Source: Flavobacterium sp. HBTb2-11-1
GTDB lineage: Bacteria > Bacteroidota > Bacteroidia > Flavobacteriales > Flavobacteriaceae
Reading direction: 5' to 3'
DNA length: 64,000 nucleotides
NCBI RefSeq assembly: GCF_009826975.1
Contig: NZ_WUMO01000003.1
Coordinates: forward strand, 434,001-498,000
Position numbers and translations under genes: made by a program. Positions within the stretch are counted from its first letter, which is position 1. Each line of letters begins with the position of its first letter. This document shows, in pieces, positions 1 to 9,346 of this stretch. The notes below the pieces were generated by a model that searched no databases, was not told the DNA's origin, and saw nothing but the letters and a program-made list of their open reading frames with translations.

Positions 1-816
1 AATATTATATTTCTTTTTCTTTTTATCCTCCCAATAGATATAAAATATTTTTGGAATGCTGCGAATTGCAGCAGCATAAGCATCTTCTGAGAGTTCTATT
101 CTGTCGTCTTTAAATGAATATGCATAAAAACTTGCCAACACATCTTGTTCTTCCATTTCAACTTTTGAAGACCATTTGTATTGATTTTGAAGTAAATCAG
201 CATAATCGGTTATATTTTCAATGCTTTCAAAACGATTGTATTTTTCGCCTAAAGATTCTTCATAAACTAGCATATCCAACTTTCCTGCGATTTCTTTAGC
301 CATAAATGTTTCCAAAAGCTGAGGTTCTGTATTTTCTTTAGGAATTATTTTCAAAAGGATTTTGCCTTTAGGCTGCACTTCTAAAATTAAAATAGGAACC
401 ACATCTTTTTCGGTAACCAAATTTTTCATTTTTTTATAAGGAACCAGAGTTTGAAGCTGATAAAATTTGCGTTCGTCTACAGAGAAATATTTTAGTTTAA
501 GAGAATCGGGTAAAAGCTCCTCCTGCCAGATTTTGAAAAAAATAGAATTCTCACTTTTAGCGCTGGTTACTCGTTTTGATTCAGAATCGATTTCACTTTT
601 AGAATCGTTGAAAGTATTATAAAAAGTGGCATCTATAATTTGAATGATATTTGATTTTTCTGCTGTTGGATTTTGTAAACTGCTATGAATTTCAGCATTC
701 CAAAACATTTTGTCTTGCTCTTTATTTTTAAATCTTGTAGCAAAATAAAGGGCGATTACGGCAACCAGAATTACAGCCAAGAAAATGTTGATATAATCGA
801 GTTTTGTATTATTCAT
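1..816 (-). CDS. Membrane-anchored protein of unknown function (cut by window edge)
   Basis: This reverse-strand frame is open for 272 codons from the ATG at 814-816 down to base 1, so its C-terminus lies outside the window. I checked the frame triplet by triplet and found no stop. The N-terminus (MNNTKLDYINIFLAVILV...) gives one membrane helix at about residues 8-26. The rest is a charged, soluble-looking domain with many Lys and Glu residues, probably facing the periplasm or cytoplasm on a single anchor. I do not recognise a family. It starts 10 bases after the stop of the small membrane gene upstream and is probably co-transcribed with it. Confidence 0.6.
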   Translation of the reverse strand, partial: MNNTKLDYINIFLAVILVAVIALYFATRFKNKEQDKMFWNAEIHSSLQNPTAEKSNIIQIIDATFYNTFNDSKSEIDSESKRVTSAKSENSIFFKIWQEELLPDSLKLKYFSVDERKFYQLQTLVPYKKMKNLVTEKDVVPILILEVQPKGKILLKIIPKENTEPQLLETFMAKEIAGKLDMLVYEESLGEKYNRFESIENITDYADLLQNQYKWSSKVEMEEQDVLASFYAYSFKDDRIELSEDAYAAAIRSIPKIFYIYWEDKKKKKYNI

Positions 817-826
817 GGTCGTTCTA

Positions 827-1120
827 TTAATGTTGATATGCTTTTGCTAAAGCTCCTAAATATGATAATACTGCAAATACCATAATTGAAACAATTACTA
901 GAAATATAGAAAAGTATTTGAATTCTTTTTTATACGGAATATTGGTGAAAAATATCGAAATTAAAACTGAAATTGCAGGAACTGTAAAGCAGAATAATGG
1001 CATAAGTGCGCCTCTATAGGCAGAAGAGTTTGATATTAAATTTATATAATCCATATAATAATACAGCACGATTTCTATGCAGAACAATAAAATAACGGTT
1101 AGGAATGGATTGTTTCTCAT
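827..1120 (-). CDS. Small integral membrane protein, unknown function
   Basis: This 97-residue protein is mostly hydrophobic, with three probable membrane helices at about residues 7-27, 38-60 and 69-93. The short polar segment between helices 2 and 3 contains a NIPYKKEFK stretch. It has no motif I recognise. It lies 10 bases upstream of the membrane-anchored gene and 35 bases downstream of the 220-residue gene on the same strand, so these reverse-strand genes may form one operon. A small inner-membrane protein is the most that can be said. Confidence 0.55.
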   Translation of the reverse strand: MRNNPFLTVILLFCIEIVLYYYMDYINLISNSSAYRGALMPLFCFTVPAISVLISIFFTNIPYKKEFKYFSIFLVIVSIMVFAVLSYLGALAKAYQH

Positions 1121-1155
1121 GTATTAATGATTTGGATTTCTAAATATAATAAATG

Positions 1156-1818
1156 TTATTTTTCATTCTGATTAATTTGCGAATAGATTTTGCCTTTCCA
1201 AAACAGCGGTTTATCTGGGTTTTCGGGATCTTCAAAAATAAAGTCAAATTTTGCTTTTAGAATTCCATTATGCCATAAATTCCTGTCAATTGTAATAGCA
1301 CCTTTTTTGCAAGCATATATCTGCCTTCCTATTGAACCCGAAATGCTATTGAACTCGATTTCAGGAATACATTTATCCTTTGTTATTTTCAGAATCAAAC
1401 TGCTATGAGTCGCGATATTTTTATTAGTAAAACAATAAATCGTATCTCTACTGATTCTTTTAACGCTTATAAAATTTGCACCTGCCCATTCATAACTGTT
1501 GGTTTTAGATTTAATCGAATGAAATAGGTGAGTGGTATCTACAAGCTGATAGAATTTTGCCAAAGAATCTTTATAAATTTTTCCATTCTCATCTTTCATC
1601 CTTTCTGTTTCCGTCGGACAAAGTCCTTCACAGCTTAATTGCCCAAAATCATTTCGATAAACTCCTTCTGGATATTCCCAATTTTTTGCAAATGAAAAAT
1701 CGCCTGATAGGTTTTTCTGCCAATTGATTTTAATTTCTAAGTTTTTATTCTTTTCAATTGACGAACTGCCACATAAAAAGATGAATATTAAAAGAATATA
1801 TGTAAAAAACTTTATCAT
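1156..1818 (-). CDS. Putative exported or lipoprotein, unknown function
   Basis: This 220-residue protein begins with a hydrophobic export signal (MIKFFTYILLIFIFLCGSSS). The Cys at residue 16 could be a lipid-attachment site, although the lipobox is not canonical. The mature part contains the cluster CEGLCPTE and a tail rich in aromatic and charged residues (DPENPDKPLFWKGK). I do not recognise the fold. It is separated by only 9 bases from the 130-residue exported gene upstream, which suggests co-transcription. It is probably periplasmic or surface-anchored. Confidence 0.5.
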   Translation of the reverse strand: MIKFFTYILLIFIFLCGSSSIEKNKNLEIKINWQKNLSGDFSFAKNWEYPEGVYRNDFGQLSCEGLCPTETERMKDENGKIYKDSLAKFYQLVDTTHLFHSIKSKTNSYEWAGANFISVKRISRDTIYCFTNKNIATHSSLILKITKDKCIPEIEFNSISGSIGRQIYACKKGAITIDRNLWHNGILKAKFDFIFEDPENPDKPLFWKGKIYSQINQNEK

Positions 1819-1827
1819 TGGAGATTA

Positions 1828-2220
1828 TTATTTGGATTTTATAAATGTAAGGTACTTTTCACCGCATTGCGTAAAATGCACATATTCGTTCATTGCATTT
1901 CCGTAATTCTGAATTTGTATTGTGTCGGTATCATATATGCCGTCAATTTTTCCAAAGTTCAAATAAAGAGTATCATCTTCAGTATGTTTTCCAACCTTAC
2001 CTTTTGAAATGATTTTATTCCTATCGAAAATTAAAAATGAATATTCTCCAGCTTTCTTTTCTATTTTAATTTTAAACCTAGAATTTTCGCAAGATGTCAA
2101 AACATAAATTCCAGCAATTTCCTGATTGGCATCGGAATATGAAACCAAAGATTGCTGTTTTTGTAAAACATGTACAAAAAGAAAAAAGCTCGAGAGAAGA
2201 ATAAATTTTTTATAAATCAT
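1828..2220 (-). CDS. Small exported protein, unknown function
   Basis: This 130-residue protein has a basic start followed by a hydrophobic stretch (MIYKKFILLSSFFLFVHVL), consistent with a Sec signal or membrane anchor. The mature part looks like a small beta-rich domain (IAGIYVLTSCENSRFKIKIE, then YLNFGKIDGIYDTDT) with two Cys residues that could pair outside the cytoplasm. No family is recognised. It appears to be the first gene of the reverse-strand group that runs to the left edge of the window. Confidence 0.5.
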   Translation of the reverse strand: MIYKKFILLSSFFLFVHVLQKQQSLVSYSDANQEIAGIYVLTSCENSRFKIKIEKKAGEYSFLIFDRNKIISKGKVGKHTEDDTLYLNFGKIDGIYDTDTIQIQNYGNAMNEYVHFTQCGEKYLTFIKSK

Positions 2221-2550
2221 GATTCTTAAATAAAATAGTAAACGGATAGTACAAAAATGAAAATAAAAGATTTACTGATTTAAGCTAATATAAATTCGTT
2301 GAAATTCTGAGGAGATTTGCAATGTTCTTTTTTAAATGTGCACTCAAATTACTTTTTGTGTGTGCTTGGACTAAAGGAAAAATCACTTACAGAGAAATAA
2401 AAAAAATATATCGAAAGTATAGCATTTAAAACATTGAAATAAAAAATTATATATTCGTACTGCAAATTTTGATCTTTGTAAAGAGACAGTTTCCTACCGC
2501 TTTTTTTATCTGGTTTAAAATTTCAATTTGTAAAACTGTTATTTCCTAAT
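2221..2550. other. Divergent intergenic region, no gene seen
   Basis: This 330-base AT-rich stretch separates the reverse-strand exported gene from the forward-strand response regulator, so it should hold promoters for both. I see no protein-like frame, no strong hairpin and no convincing TAnnTTTG box with a matching upstream TTG element. Confidence 0.4.
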
Positions 2551-3297
2551 ATGAACAAAATACGAACCTTAATAATAGAAGACGAACCAGCAATTAGAAA
2601 AGAGTTGCAATGGTTAGTCACGCAAGAAGATTCTCTAAAATTTGAAGCGATGGCAGGTTCGGTAAACGAATCAGTACAAATCTTAAAAAATACAGAAATC
2701 GATTTGATTTTGATGGATATTCAGCTTACAGATGGTACGGCTTTCGATATTTTAAATCAAATAGAAGTGACTTCTTTTCATATTATTTTTATTACTGCTT
2801 ACAATCATTTTGCAATAAAAGCCATTAAGTATGGTGCGTTGGACTATCTTTTAAAGCCTATAGATAATGATGAATTTGTAGCAGCGATACAAAAAATCAA
2901 AAAGGTAAAACAGACCGATTATTTGAATCAGATTAATCTTGTGAAGGAATATAGTTCAAGAACGATCGATATGAGTTCCAGAATTTGCATCACATCTTTA
3001 GACTATATGCAAATTGTTCGTCTCAATGACATTGTACATTTGTCTGGCGAAGGATCTTATACTCAAATTCATTTGGAAAACAAGAAAGTAGTAACGGCTT
3101 CCAAACCCTTAAAATATTACGAAGATATTCTTCCTGAGGACTTTTTCATAAAAACCCATCAGTCTTATATTGTCAACAAAGATTTTATAGATAAGTATAT
3201 GAAAACAGGCATCCTTGTCATGAAAAATAACTCCGAAATTCCTGTAGCGACTCGCAGAAAAGAGTTTGTGATAAATCATTTAAATCCTTTGAGATAA
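2551..3297 (+). CDS. LytTR-family response regulator
   Basis: This 248-residue cytoplasmic protein has an N-terminal receiver domain (about residues 4-120) and a C-terminal LytTR DNA-binding domain (about 140-245). The acidic pocket IIEDE and the expected phospho-acceptor Asp56 (LILMDIQL) are present, as are the conserved Thr (FITAY) and Lys (LLKPID). The LytTR part carries the typical HQSYIVN segment. Its stop overlaps the start of the downstream histidine kinase by one base (TAATG), so the two are translationally coupled and form a two-component system. Targets are unknown; the two exported proteins downstream are candidates by position only. Confidence 0.9.
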   Translation: MNKIRTLIIEDEPAIRKELQWLVTQEDSLKFEAMAGSVNESVQILKNTEIDLILMDIQLTDGTAFDILNQIEVTSFHIIFITAYNHFAIKAIKYGALDYLLKPIDNDEFVAAIQKIKKVKQTDYLNQINLVKEYSSRTIDMSSRICITSLDYMQIVRLNDIVHLSGEGSYTQIHLENKKVVTASKPLKYYEDILPEDFFIKTHQSYIVNKDFIDKYMKTGILVMKNNSEIPVATRRKEFVINHLNPLR

Positions 3298-5219
3298 TGA
3301 AAAAAACATTACTTTTTTTGCTGCTGACTGTTATTTCTTGTCAGCATAAATCTGAAAAAGTGTCGATTCATCCAGAAAAAATGCTGGAATCATTGCAGGT
3401 AATCAGCGATAGTTTAGATCAAAATCCAGAAGTAGATAAACTGGCTTTCTGGTCAGGCAAACTCAAAGAAAAAGATTTCTCAAAAACAGGTTCGGCTTTA
3501 GCATTCATACATTACAATCTGGCAAAAAACCTAGTAAAAAAAGACATTGACAGTGCTAAACAGCATATCAATTTTGCTTTAGGGTTGGTAGAAAAAGAAA
3601 AAGAATTCAATGCCCTAAAATTTACCATTTATAATGGAGCGGGTTTAATTTCAGAACTTGAAGGAAAGTTTTATCAGTCGGTTTATTATTTCAATAAATC
3701 TGCGGCAATTATTATGAATGACGATTCGCTAAAGTGCAAACCAATGGCAAAAGTTATCTGTTTGCTAAATGCAGCTCAGGATAATAATAAAATCAGCCAA
3801 TATCAAAAATCAATCGAACAGAATCAGCTGGCCTTAAAAATTTTAAAGGGATTGCCTGAGGATAATTACAAATATAATTTTAGGGCTTATTCGCAATTGT
3901 TTACCGCCTGTGAAGAAAGCAATATTTATAAGCCAGATTCGCTTCTTTTTTACATTAAAAAACTCAAACAGATTTCATCAAAAACAAATGAGCCGATGCA
4001 GGTTAGATTTACTAATGAGCATATGGCACATTATTATTTGTTAAACAATCAGTACGATAAGGCGATACATCATTACAATTTGGTTAAAGTATATGATGAA
4101 GAAGGTCTATTGGCAAGTCCTGAGAGTCCTGTCATGATTAAAAATCTGTATACGACTATTGCCAACCTAATCGATCTGTATGTTCATACCAAACGTTTTC
4201 CTGAGGCAGAAAACTTAATTAAACAAGCTGATAAGATTGAAAGCCAGCATTTGCAGCTGTTGTCTTATTATGAAAAATGTCTGAACAAAAAAGCCAAAAT
4301 GCATTATTATTTTGCGAAAGGAAATAAAGAAAAAGCTCTAGAAGAAGCAGATGAGATATTGGCACTTAAAGATAACATTCTCAGGAATTCGGGTATTCAG
4401 GCTACAGAAGAAATGGCTACGATTTATGAACTTCAGGCCAAAGACAGGTCTATTCATGGATTAAATAAGGCTATTGATAATACAGAGAATCGTCTTGAAC
4501 GAAATCAATTACTGTTGCTTATTGTGGGGTTATTATCATTATTGGCCATTTCGTGGATATTTTTGCTTTATTTTTTCCAAAGGCAGAAAAGGCAAAAGCA
4601 GGAAAAAGAGAAAATTTTATTGCAGCAGCAATTGCTGAGAACGCAAATGGAACCGCATTTTATTTTTAATACTTTGTCTGCACTGCAAAGTTTTATCAGA
4701 TTTGACGAAAAAGAAAAATCTATAAAATATTTAAGTCAGTTTAGCCGATTGTTGAGAAGCAGTTTAGAATTAAGCCGTAAAAATTATGTGCCTCTCGACC
4801 AAGAAATCGAAGCAATAGAAAACTATCTGAGTTTGCAGCAGATGCGCTTTGAATATACGTTTGCCTACAACATAATCGTACCCGATACGGATACTTCTGC
4901 TTTATTGATACCTCCAATGCTGATTCAGCCTTTTGTCGAAAATGCTATTATTCATGGAATAGGAAATCTTTCTGATAAAGGATTGATAACACTGGAAATC
5001 GCCGTGGAAGAAAATCAGATCGTGGTGAAAATTACAGATAACGGAAAAGGTTATCAGGATAAATCGAATGTTGATTCCGATCATCAGTCTTTATCGGGGA
5101 CTATAGCCCGAGAACGTTTGGAGATTTTGGCTAGAGAAAACAAAATCAAAACCAATATAGAAATTACTTCCAATGAGAACGGAACTATAGTTTTACTGAC
5201 ACTTCCTCTTAAAAACTAA
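3297..5219 (+). CDS. TPR-containing sensor histidine kinase, LytS/YehU type
   Basis: This 640-residue kinase starts with a lipoprotein-like signal (LLTVISC, lipid Cys near residue 15). A helical TPR-like sensor region (about 60-380) follows, then a membrane helix (about 404-426), a short coiled coil and a His_kinase domain with the phospho-acceptor His near 453 (QMEPHFIFNTLSALQSF). The C-terminus is an HATPase domain with the N-box PPMLIQPFVENAIIHG and a glycine box (ITDNGKGY). The architecture is a common Bacteroidota form in which a periplasmic TPR region feeds a LytTR partner, here the gene it overlaps by one base. The combination of lipobox and later membrane helix is slightly odd; the N-terminal Cys may simply lie in a signal-anchor. 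Confidence 0.88.
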   Translation: MKKTLLFLLLTVISCQHKSEKVSIHPEKMLESLQVISDSLDQNPEVDKLAFWSGKLKEKDFSKTGSALAFIHYNLAKNLVKKDIDSAKQHINFALGLVEKEKEFNALKFTIYNGAGLISELEGKFYQSVYYFNKSAAIIMNDDSLKCKPMAKVICLLNAAQDNNKISQYQKSIEQNQLALKILKGLPEDNYKYNFRAYSQLFTACEESNIYKPDSLLFYIKKLKQISSKTNEPMQVRFTNEHMAHYYLLNNQYDKAIHHYNLVKVYDEEGLLASPESPVMIKNLYTTIANLIDLYVHTKRFPEAENLIKQADKIESQHLQLLSYYEKCLNKKAKMHYYFAKGNKEKALEEADEILALKDNILRNSGIQATEEMATIYELQAKDRSIHGLNKAIDNTENRLERNQLLLLIVGLLSLLAISWIFLLYFFQRQKRQKQEKEKILLQQQLLRTQMEPHFIFNTLSALQSFIRFDEKEKSIKYLSQFSRLLRSSLELSRKNYVPLDQEIEAIENYLSLQQMRFEYTFAYNIIVPDTDTSALLIPPMLIQPFVENAIIHGIGNLSDKGLITLEIAVEENQIVVKITDNGKGYQDKSNVDSDHQSLSGTIARERLEILARENKIKTNIEITSNENGTIVLLTLPLKN

Positions 5220-5346
5220 AGACGCCCGTACGGATTTATTAAAAATCTTTACGAATATTCAATTACAGCAGACGGATTTATATCAGTTCAAATCCGTATG
5301 CTTATATTTTTCAAATTTGTCTTAAAAAAGATAAAACAATAAGAAT

Positions 5347-6615
5347 TTGAAAGCTAAAAGCAATTTAATCGGCGCGGTGCTCTGTTTACTTTTATTGACC
5401 GCATGTTCTAAAAAAATACTAACTGATAATCCCGAACCCGAGGCAATGCTTTATGAAATTAACCATAAAGACGATGTGAGTTTGGTATTCTTCGACCACA
5501 ATCAGGAAGGTGGTTTAGAAAAGCATTTAAATATCTACCAAAGATTTGCTGAAGCTTTTGACACCATTCAGGATGTGCATGTGTTTCATGTCAAGGAAGA
5601 TTGCGTAATCGAGTTTAGGAATTATGGCTACTATTATTTCAATAACCAAGATTACAAGCTAAAATCGGGAATGATATTGTCCAATGGTGTCGATAAGCCG
5701 ATTCTTGTAGCCAATCCGGATAAGTATATTGAAACCTACGAATCGTATTTTAAAGTTCCCTTTAATGACAAAGTGTATTATAGCAAATTGCGAAAAGCAG
5801 AAATCGCGGAAAGGCAGAAAGAATCAGAAAAAGAATTAAAATCAAAATTTAAAGTGGATCAAAACTATGCTCATAATTTGATACAAAATTCAAATGTTTC
5901 TTATTATCCCAAACCAAATGCTTTTTTTAAATGTTCTAAGGGAAAGGTAACAGCAAAAGCATTTAGAGACAGTACCAAAACTGCAAAGAGTTTTATGCAG
6001 ATAGAAACGCTGTATGACAAAAACGGATTGATTAAACAATATTCTACTATTATTAATGGCGTGCTGTATTCTGACGATTTGTATTATAGAAATTCATATC
6101 ATTTGATTGACAGTATAGTGCGAAGAAATGAAAAGGGAGAAAAATCTAAGGATGTTTTTAAATATGGCAAAAAACAGTTCAGCATCATTTCTGTTGATGA
6201 AAAAAATGTGATGATTGCCAAAGTGTTTCATCTGAATGACAAATTTCAGTGTGCAAAGAGTGAAACAGTAAATGGGAGCGGAGATGTGGTTGCGATCAGT
6301 TTTTGTGAATATGATGATTTGGGAAGAATTGCAAAAGAAGTCAATGCAACGCAGAGACTGGTTTATGAATATAAAAACGAACAGGAAGTTTTGTATTCTA
6401 AAATGAAAATTTACAATATAATAGACAATACATTACTTTCTGAGAACATGCGATATTCAGTGGGTAACAAGGATATTTTTATATCGAAGGAAAAAGATAA
6501 GATTTTATCGAAAACAGTTTCGTTAAATGATTCTAATGGCTGTGCTAAAATGATATACAATTACAATTCTGATAATAATTTAAGCGAAGTATACCAATAT
6601 TCATATGAGAACTAA
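5347..6615 (+). CDS. Lipoprotein with YD-like repeats, unknown function
   Basis: This 422-residue protein uses a TTG start, which I accept because it is followed at once by a clear lipoprotein signal (KSNLIGAVLCLLLLTACSKK) with the lipid Cys in LLTAC. The mature protein has several segments resembling YD/RHS-style repeats, for example LYDKNGLIKQYS and EYDDLGRIAKEV, which suggest a beta-strand repeat protein. It is anchored in a membrane outside the cytoplasm. It follows the two-component system by about 130 bases and precedes another exported protein with the same type of repeat, so the two may work together. Function is unknown. Confidence 0.65.
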   Translation: MKAKSNLIGAVLCLLLLTACSKKILTDNPEPEAMLYEINHKDDVSLVFFDHNQEGGLEKHLNIYQRFAEAFDTIQDVHVFHVKEDCVIEFRNYGYYYFNNQDYKLKSGMILSNGVDKPILVANPDKYIETYESYFKVPFNDKVYYSKLRKAEIAERQKESEKELKSKFKVDQNYAHNLIQNSNVSYYPKPNAFFKCSKGKVTAKAFRDSTKTAKSFMQIETLYDKNGLIKQYSTIINGVLYSDDLYYRNSYHLIDSIVRRNEKGEKSKDVFKYGKKQFSIISVDEKNVMIAKVFHLNDKFQCAKSETVNGSGDVVAISFCEYDDLGRIAKEVNATQRLVYEYKNEQEVLYSKMKIYNIIDNTLLSENMRYSVGNKDIFISKEKDKILSKTVSLNDSNGCAKMIYNYNSDNNLSEVYQYSYEN

Positions 6616-6666
6616 TCCTTTAATTTGAATAGTAAATTATATTCAAGTAAATATTTCAAAAAAAAT

Positions 6667-8112
6667 ATGCGTGTTATATTAATCTTTTTTATGTTTTTAT
6701 CGTCTGCGGTTAGATGTATTTCGCAGGAATCACAGTTTTATTCCCCATCAAAAAAAGAAAAGCTTTCAACAGAAGCGTATGAAGTTTTTAGAACCAATAA
6801 GTTTTTGAATTTTAAAGATAAAGACAGTCTAATCGAAAATATTGAAGGTTCTGTTTATAAGAAAACCAATTTGAATACATTTTTCCAGTATAAGAAAGAT
6901 TGGGAAAAAATTCAGAAAGAAGATACGGCTTCTTATGCTAAAAAAGAAAATGCAAAATATGCGTATAAAAATAATACGATGATTGAAACTTATTTGGAAT
7001 TTGGAAGTTACAATGTTCGAAAAGAAATAAAAATGGTTTACAATCCGAAAAGTTTTGTCTTACTATTTGAGAAAAAATATTTTGTGGGAGAAAACTACAA
7101 TCGTACTGAAAGCATTGTTAATGAGTACGATAATCAAAACAGGGTAATTAAAATTATAAAACGAACTGAGTATAGCAAAAAAGAAAATAATGAAGAATCG
7201 ATAATTACGTCTAAATACGAAAATAATACCGTGACTATTTCAAGTAAAAATGGAACTATTGCCTGTGAATTAATCAGCAATAAAAATCTTTTGGAGAAAG
7301 AATCTTTATTAGCGTTGCCATTTGATTATTATAAATATATAGAAGAATGTTATTTGGAAGAAAATGCAAAATGCAATGAAAAGTATCCGCGAGTAAAAGG
7401 AAACGAATTAAAATCAATAACGAATATCATTCATTCAAAAATCAATAAAAACAATCCTAATGTTGTTTATAAAATAGATAATGGAGGATTGCCATTTCAG
7501 ACTTATCTTGTAAATATTCGAGATGAAAAAGAGGATTATTTCTTAGATCATTTGATTCTAAATGTAAAAGATCAAGAACTGATTTCGAAACAGCTTATTG
7601 CGATTGAAGCAGACGGTGAAGTTCCAGAAGATGCCAATTATACTGCCAAATCGTTTGTAATCAATAAAGATTTAACAATCGGTATTTTTGAAATGCGGTT
7701 TTCAAAAATTTATAAAAAGCTGAATGAGGGTTATAAAATTACCCCTGAAGGGAAAATCATAAGTTCTAAAACCAGATCTGAAAATAGGAGAGAAGCTAAT
7801 TCTTGGTCAGGGAAATACACTTTTAAGAGAACAAATAAAGATGAACTGGTAACCAGTTTTTCAATAGACATAAAAAGTCTAGACGATATTGCCATTGTTT
7901 ATATTGGTGATGGAGAAAAACCAGAATTGTATAAAAATCTTAAGGCAGAAAATATAGCTGAGGATAAAATTAAAATAGTATTCAATAAAAAGTATAATGA
8001 ACTTGGAATTATATACATTCAAAAAAATGATAAGCAGTATATAATCTCAGGAGAGTCAATAGCAAACATTAATCCAGGGAATGATGAGTATCCGCTTAAG
8101 AAAATTAATTAA
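6667..8112 (+). CDS. Secreted protein with YD-like motif, unknown function
   Basis: I place the start at the ATG at 6667 rather than a TTG 14 codons earlier, because this yields a clean signal peptide (MRVILIFFMFLSSAVRCIS then QES) without a charged extension. The mature protein of about 460 residues is lysine- and glutamate-rich. It carries a YD-like segment (NEYDNQNRVIKI) like its upstream neighbour, suggesting related proteins, and has a beta-rich C-terminal part. It sits about 50 bases after the lipoprotein gene and probably shares its transcript. No enzyme motif is visible. Confidence 0.6.
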   Translation: MRVILIFFMFLSSAVRCISQESQFYSPSKKEKLSTEAYEVFRTNKFLNFKDKDSLIENIEGSVYKKTNLNTFFQYKKDWEKIQKEDTASYAKKENAKYAYKNNTMIETYLEFGSYNVRKEIKMVYNPKSFVLLFEKKYFVGENYNRTESIVNEYDNQNRVIKIIKRTEYSKKENNEESIITSKYENNTVTISSKNGTIACELISNKNLLEKESLLALPFDYYKYIEECYLEENAKCNEKYPRVKGNELKSITNIIHSKINKNNPNVVYKIDNGGLPFQTYLVNIRDEKEDYFLDHLILNVKDQELISKQLIAIEADGEVPEDANYTAKSFVINKDLTIGIFEMRFSKIYKKLNEGYKITPEGKIISSKTRSENRREANSWSGKYTFKRTNKDELVTSFSIDIKSLDDIAIVYIGDGEKPELYKNLKAENIAEDKIKIVFNKKYNELGIIYIQKNDKQYIISGESIANINPGNDEYPLKKIN

Positions 8113-8132
8113 GAAACTTGTCTAAATTGGCA

Positions 8133-8591
8133 TCAAGAACGAGGTTTAGACAAATTTCTATCATACATGACTATGGTTCCTGCCACGGCAACATTCAAAC
8201 TTTTTTCCGATTTAAATTTTACTAAATGATGGCATTTTTCCATTACTTTTTTAGATAAACCATGATCTTCTGCGCCCAATATATAAACACAGCGTCTAGG
8301 ATGTTCGAATGTTTCCAGATCAGCAGCTTTTTCAGACAATTCAACGCCAACTAATCTTGCTCCTTTAGGTAAGTTTTCAAAAAAAGCTTCAAACGTATCG
8401 TAATGAAAATAAGGAATTGCTTTTACTGCGTCGTGTGTATCGCAGGCTTGTTTGGCATATCGATTTCCAATGGTAAATATAAAAGTAGCACCTAAGTTTT
8501 GAGCAGAGCGCCACAAAACACCTAAGTTTTCTGGCGTTTTACCATTTTGTATTCCTATGCCGAAGTATTCATTTGTAAAATTATCATTCAT
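8133..8591 (-). CDS. TrmH/SpoU-family RNA 2'-O-methyltransferase
   Basis: This is a 152-residue, single-domain SPOUT methyltransferase that would methylate a ribose 2'-hydroxyl in tRNA or rRNA using S-adenosylmethionine. The three SpoU motifs are present: NLGVLWRSAQNLGA near the start, ILGAEDHGLS in the middle, and LNVAVAGTIVMYDR at the end, which forms the trefoil-knot cofactor site. I start at the Met preceding NDNFTNEYFGIG (base 8591), because the 12 extra upstream residues are not family-like. The short length, without an N-terminal RNA-binding extension, resembles TrmL-like members, but the exact target is not clear. Confidence 0.85.
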   Translation of the reverse strand: MNDNFTNEYFGIGIQNGKTPENLGVLWRSAQNLGATFIFTIGNRYAKQACDTHDAVKAIPYFHYDTFEAFFENLPKGARLVGVELSEKAADLETFEHPRRCVYILGAEDHGLSKKVMEKCHHLVKFKSEKSLNVAVAGTIVMYDRNLSKPRS

Positions 8592-8961
8592 ACGGGCAAA
8601 AGTACAAACTGTCTGTAGATAAATCAATTTTTTGTTAAGATGTAAATATTACTTATTTATATTTATATCATTCATGATTTGTGTTTATATCAGCACAATA
8701 GATTTGATAGACCATTCGCTTTATAAAATCTTCATGATCTTTCCAGCTTTCAGAAAAACAACATTTTAACTGTGGAATAATTAGCTCATTTATAGAAGGT
8801 TCAAAAATAAAGAACAGGTGTATTAGATGTTTTATATTAAAATACTAAAAGTTGCTGTCCAAATACACTATTAAGAATGTCTATTCATCATATTAAACAG
8901 TTCAGAATTTACTTTTAAATTTACGTTAAACAATTGTCTAACATTATAGAAAATCAACATC
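8592..8961. other. Intergenic region with a possible gene remnant
   Basis: These 370 bases lie between the RNA methyltransferase gene and the divergent EthD gene. Apart from the open fragment listed separately at 8668-8844, I see only AT-rich sequence that must contain the two promoters. No hairpin terminator or known repeat is obvious. Confidence 0.35.
8668..8844 (-). pseudogene. Possible degraded gene fragment
   Basis: The reverse strand is open for 58 codons here, between an in-frame TAG at its upstream end and a TGA at 8670-8668, with no ATG. The translation has ordinary protein composition, for example PSINELIIPQLKCCFSES followed by WKDHEDFIKRMVYQIY. This looks more like the tail of a broken gene than random AT-rich sequence. 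I cannot name the family. It could also be a chance open frame. Confidence 0.2.
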
Positions 8962-9273
8962 ATGGCAAAAATGACTGTAATTTACAAAACGCCAAAAGAC
9001 ATCAGTTCTTTCGAAAAACATTATTATGAAGTGCATATTCCATTAGCCAAAAAACTTCCAGGATTAATAAAATATGAAGTAAGCAATGGTTCAGTTCGGT
9101 CAACAACGGGGCATTCAGATGTATATCTTGTAGCCAATTTATATTTCGATTCTTTAGAAACGATGATGGAATCTTTTAAGTCAGATATCGGACAGCAATG
9201 CGCTGCTGACCGCAGGATTTTAGCCAGTGATGATGAGGTGCAGATTTACGTATATGATGTGAAAAACACCTGA
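8962..9273 (+). CDS. EthD-domain protein
   Basis: This 103-residue protein matches the EthD/dimeric alpha-beta barrel family. It has the typical opening VIYKTPKDISSFEKHY followed by a segment with HIPLAKKLPG and a central GHSDVYLVANLYFDS strand. Proteins of this family form small dimers and are often linked to ring-cleavage or quinone chemistry, but most have no assigned reaction. It is a stand-alone gene with divergent and convergent neighbours of unrelated function, so context does not help. The length is normal for the family. Confidence 0.8.
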   Translation: MAKMTVIYKTPKDISSFEKHYYEVHIPLAKKLPGLIKYEVSNGSVRSTTGHSDVYLVANLYFDSLETMMESFKSDIGQQCAADRRILASDDEVQIYVYDVKNT

Positions 9274-9320
9274 TTTTTAGTTGTTTCATTTTAGCGGTTC
9301 AAGGTTCATTTTACTATTTC

Positions 9321-9346
9321 TGGTTTCAGATTATAATCTGAAACCA
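9321..9346. repeat. 26-bp perfect palindrome
   Basis: The half TGGTTTCAGATTA is followed directly by its exact reverse complement. It lies 48 bases after the EthD stop codon. There is no T-run directly after it, so it is not a typical intrinsic terminator; it could be an operator or a cruciform-forming site. Confidence 0.6.
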
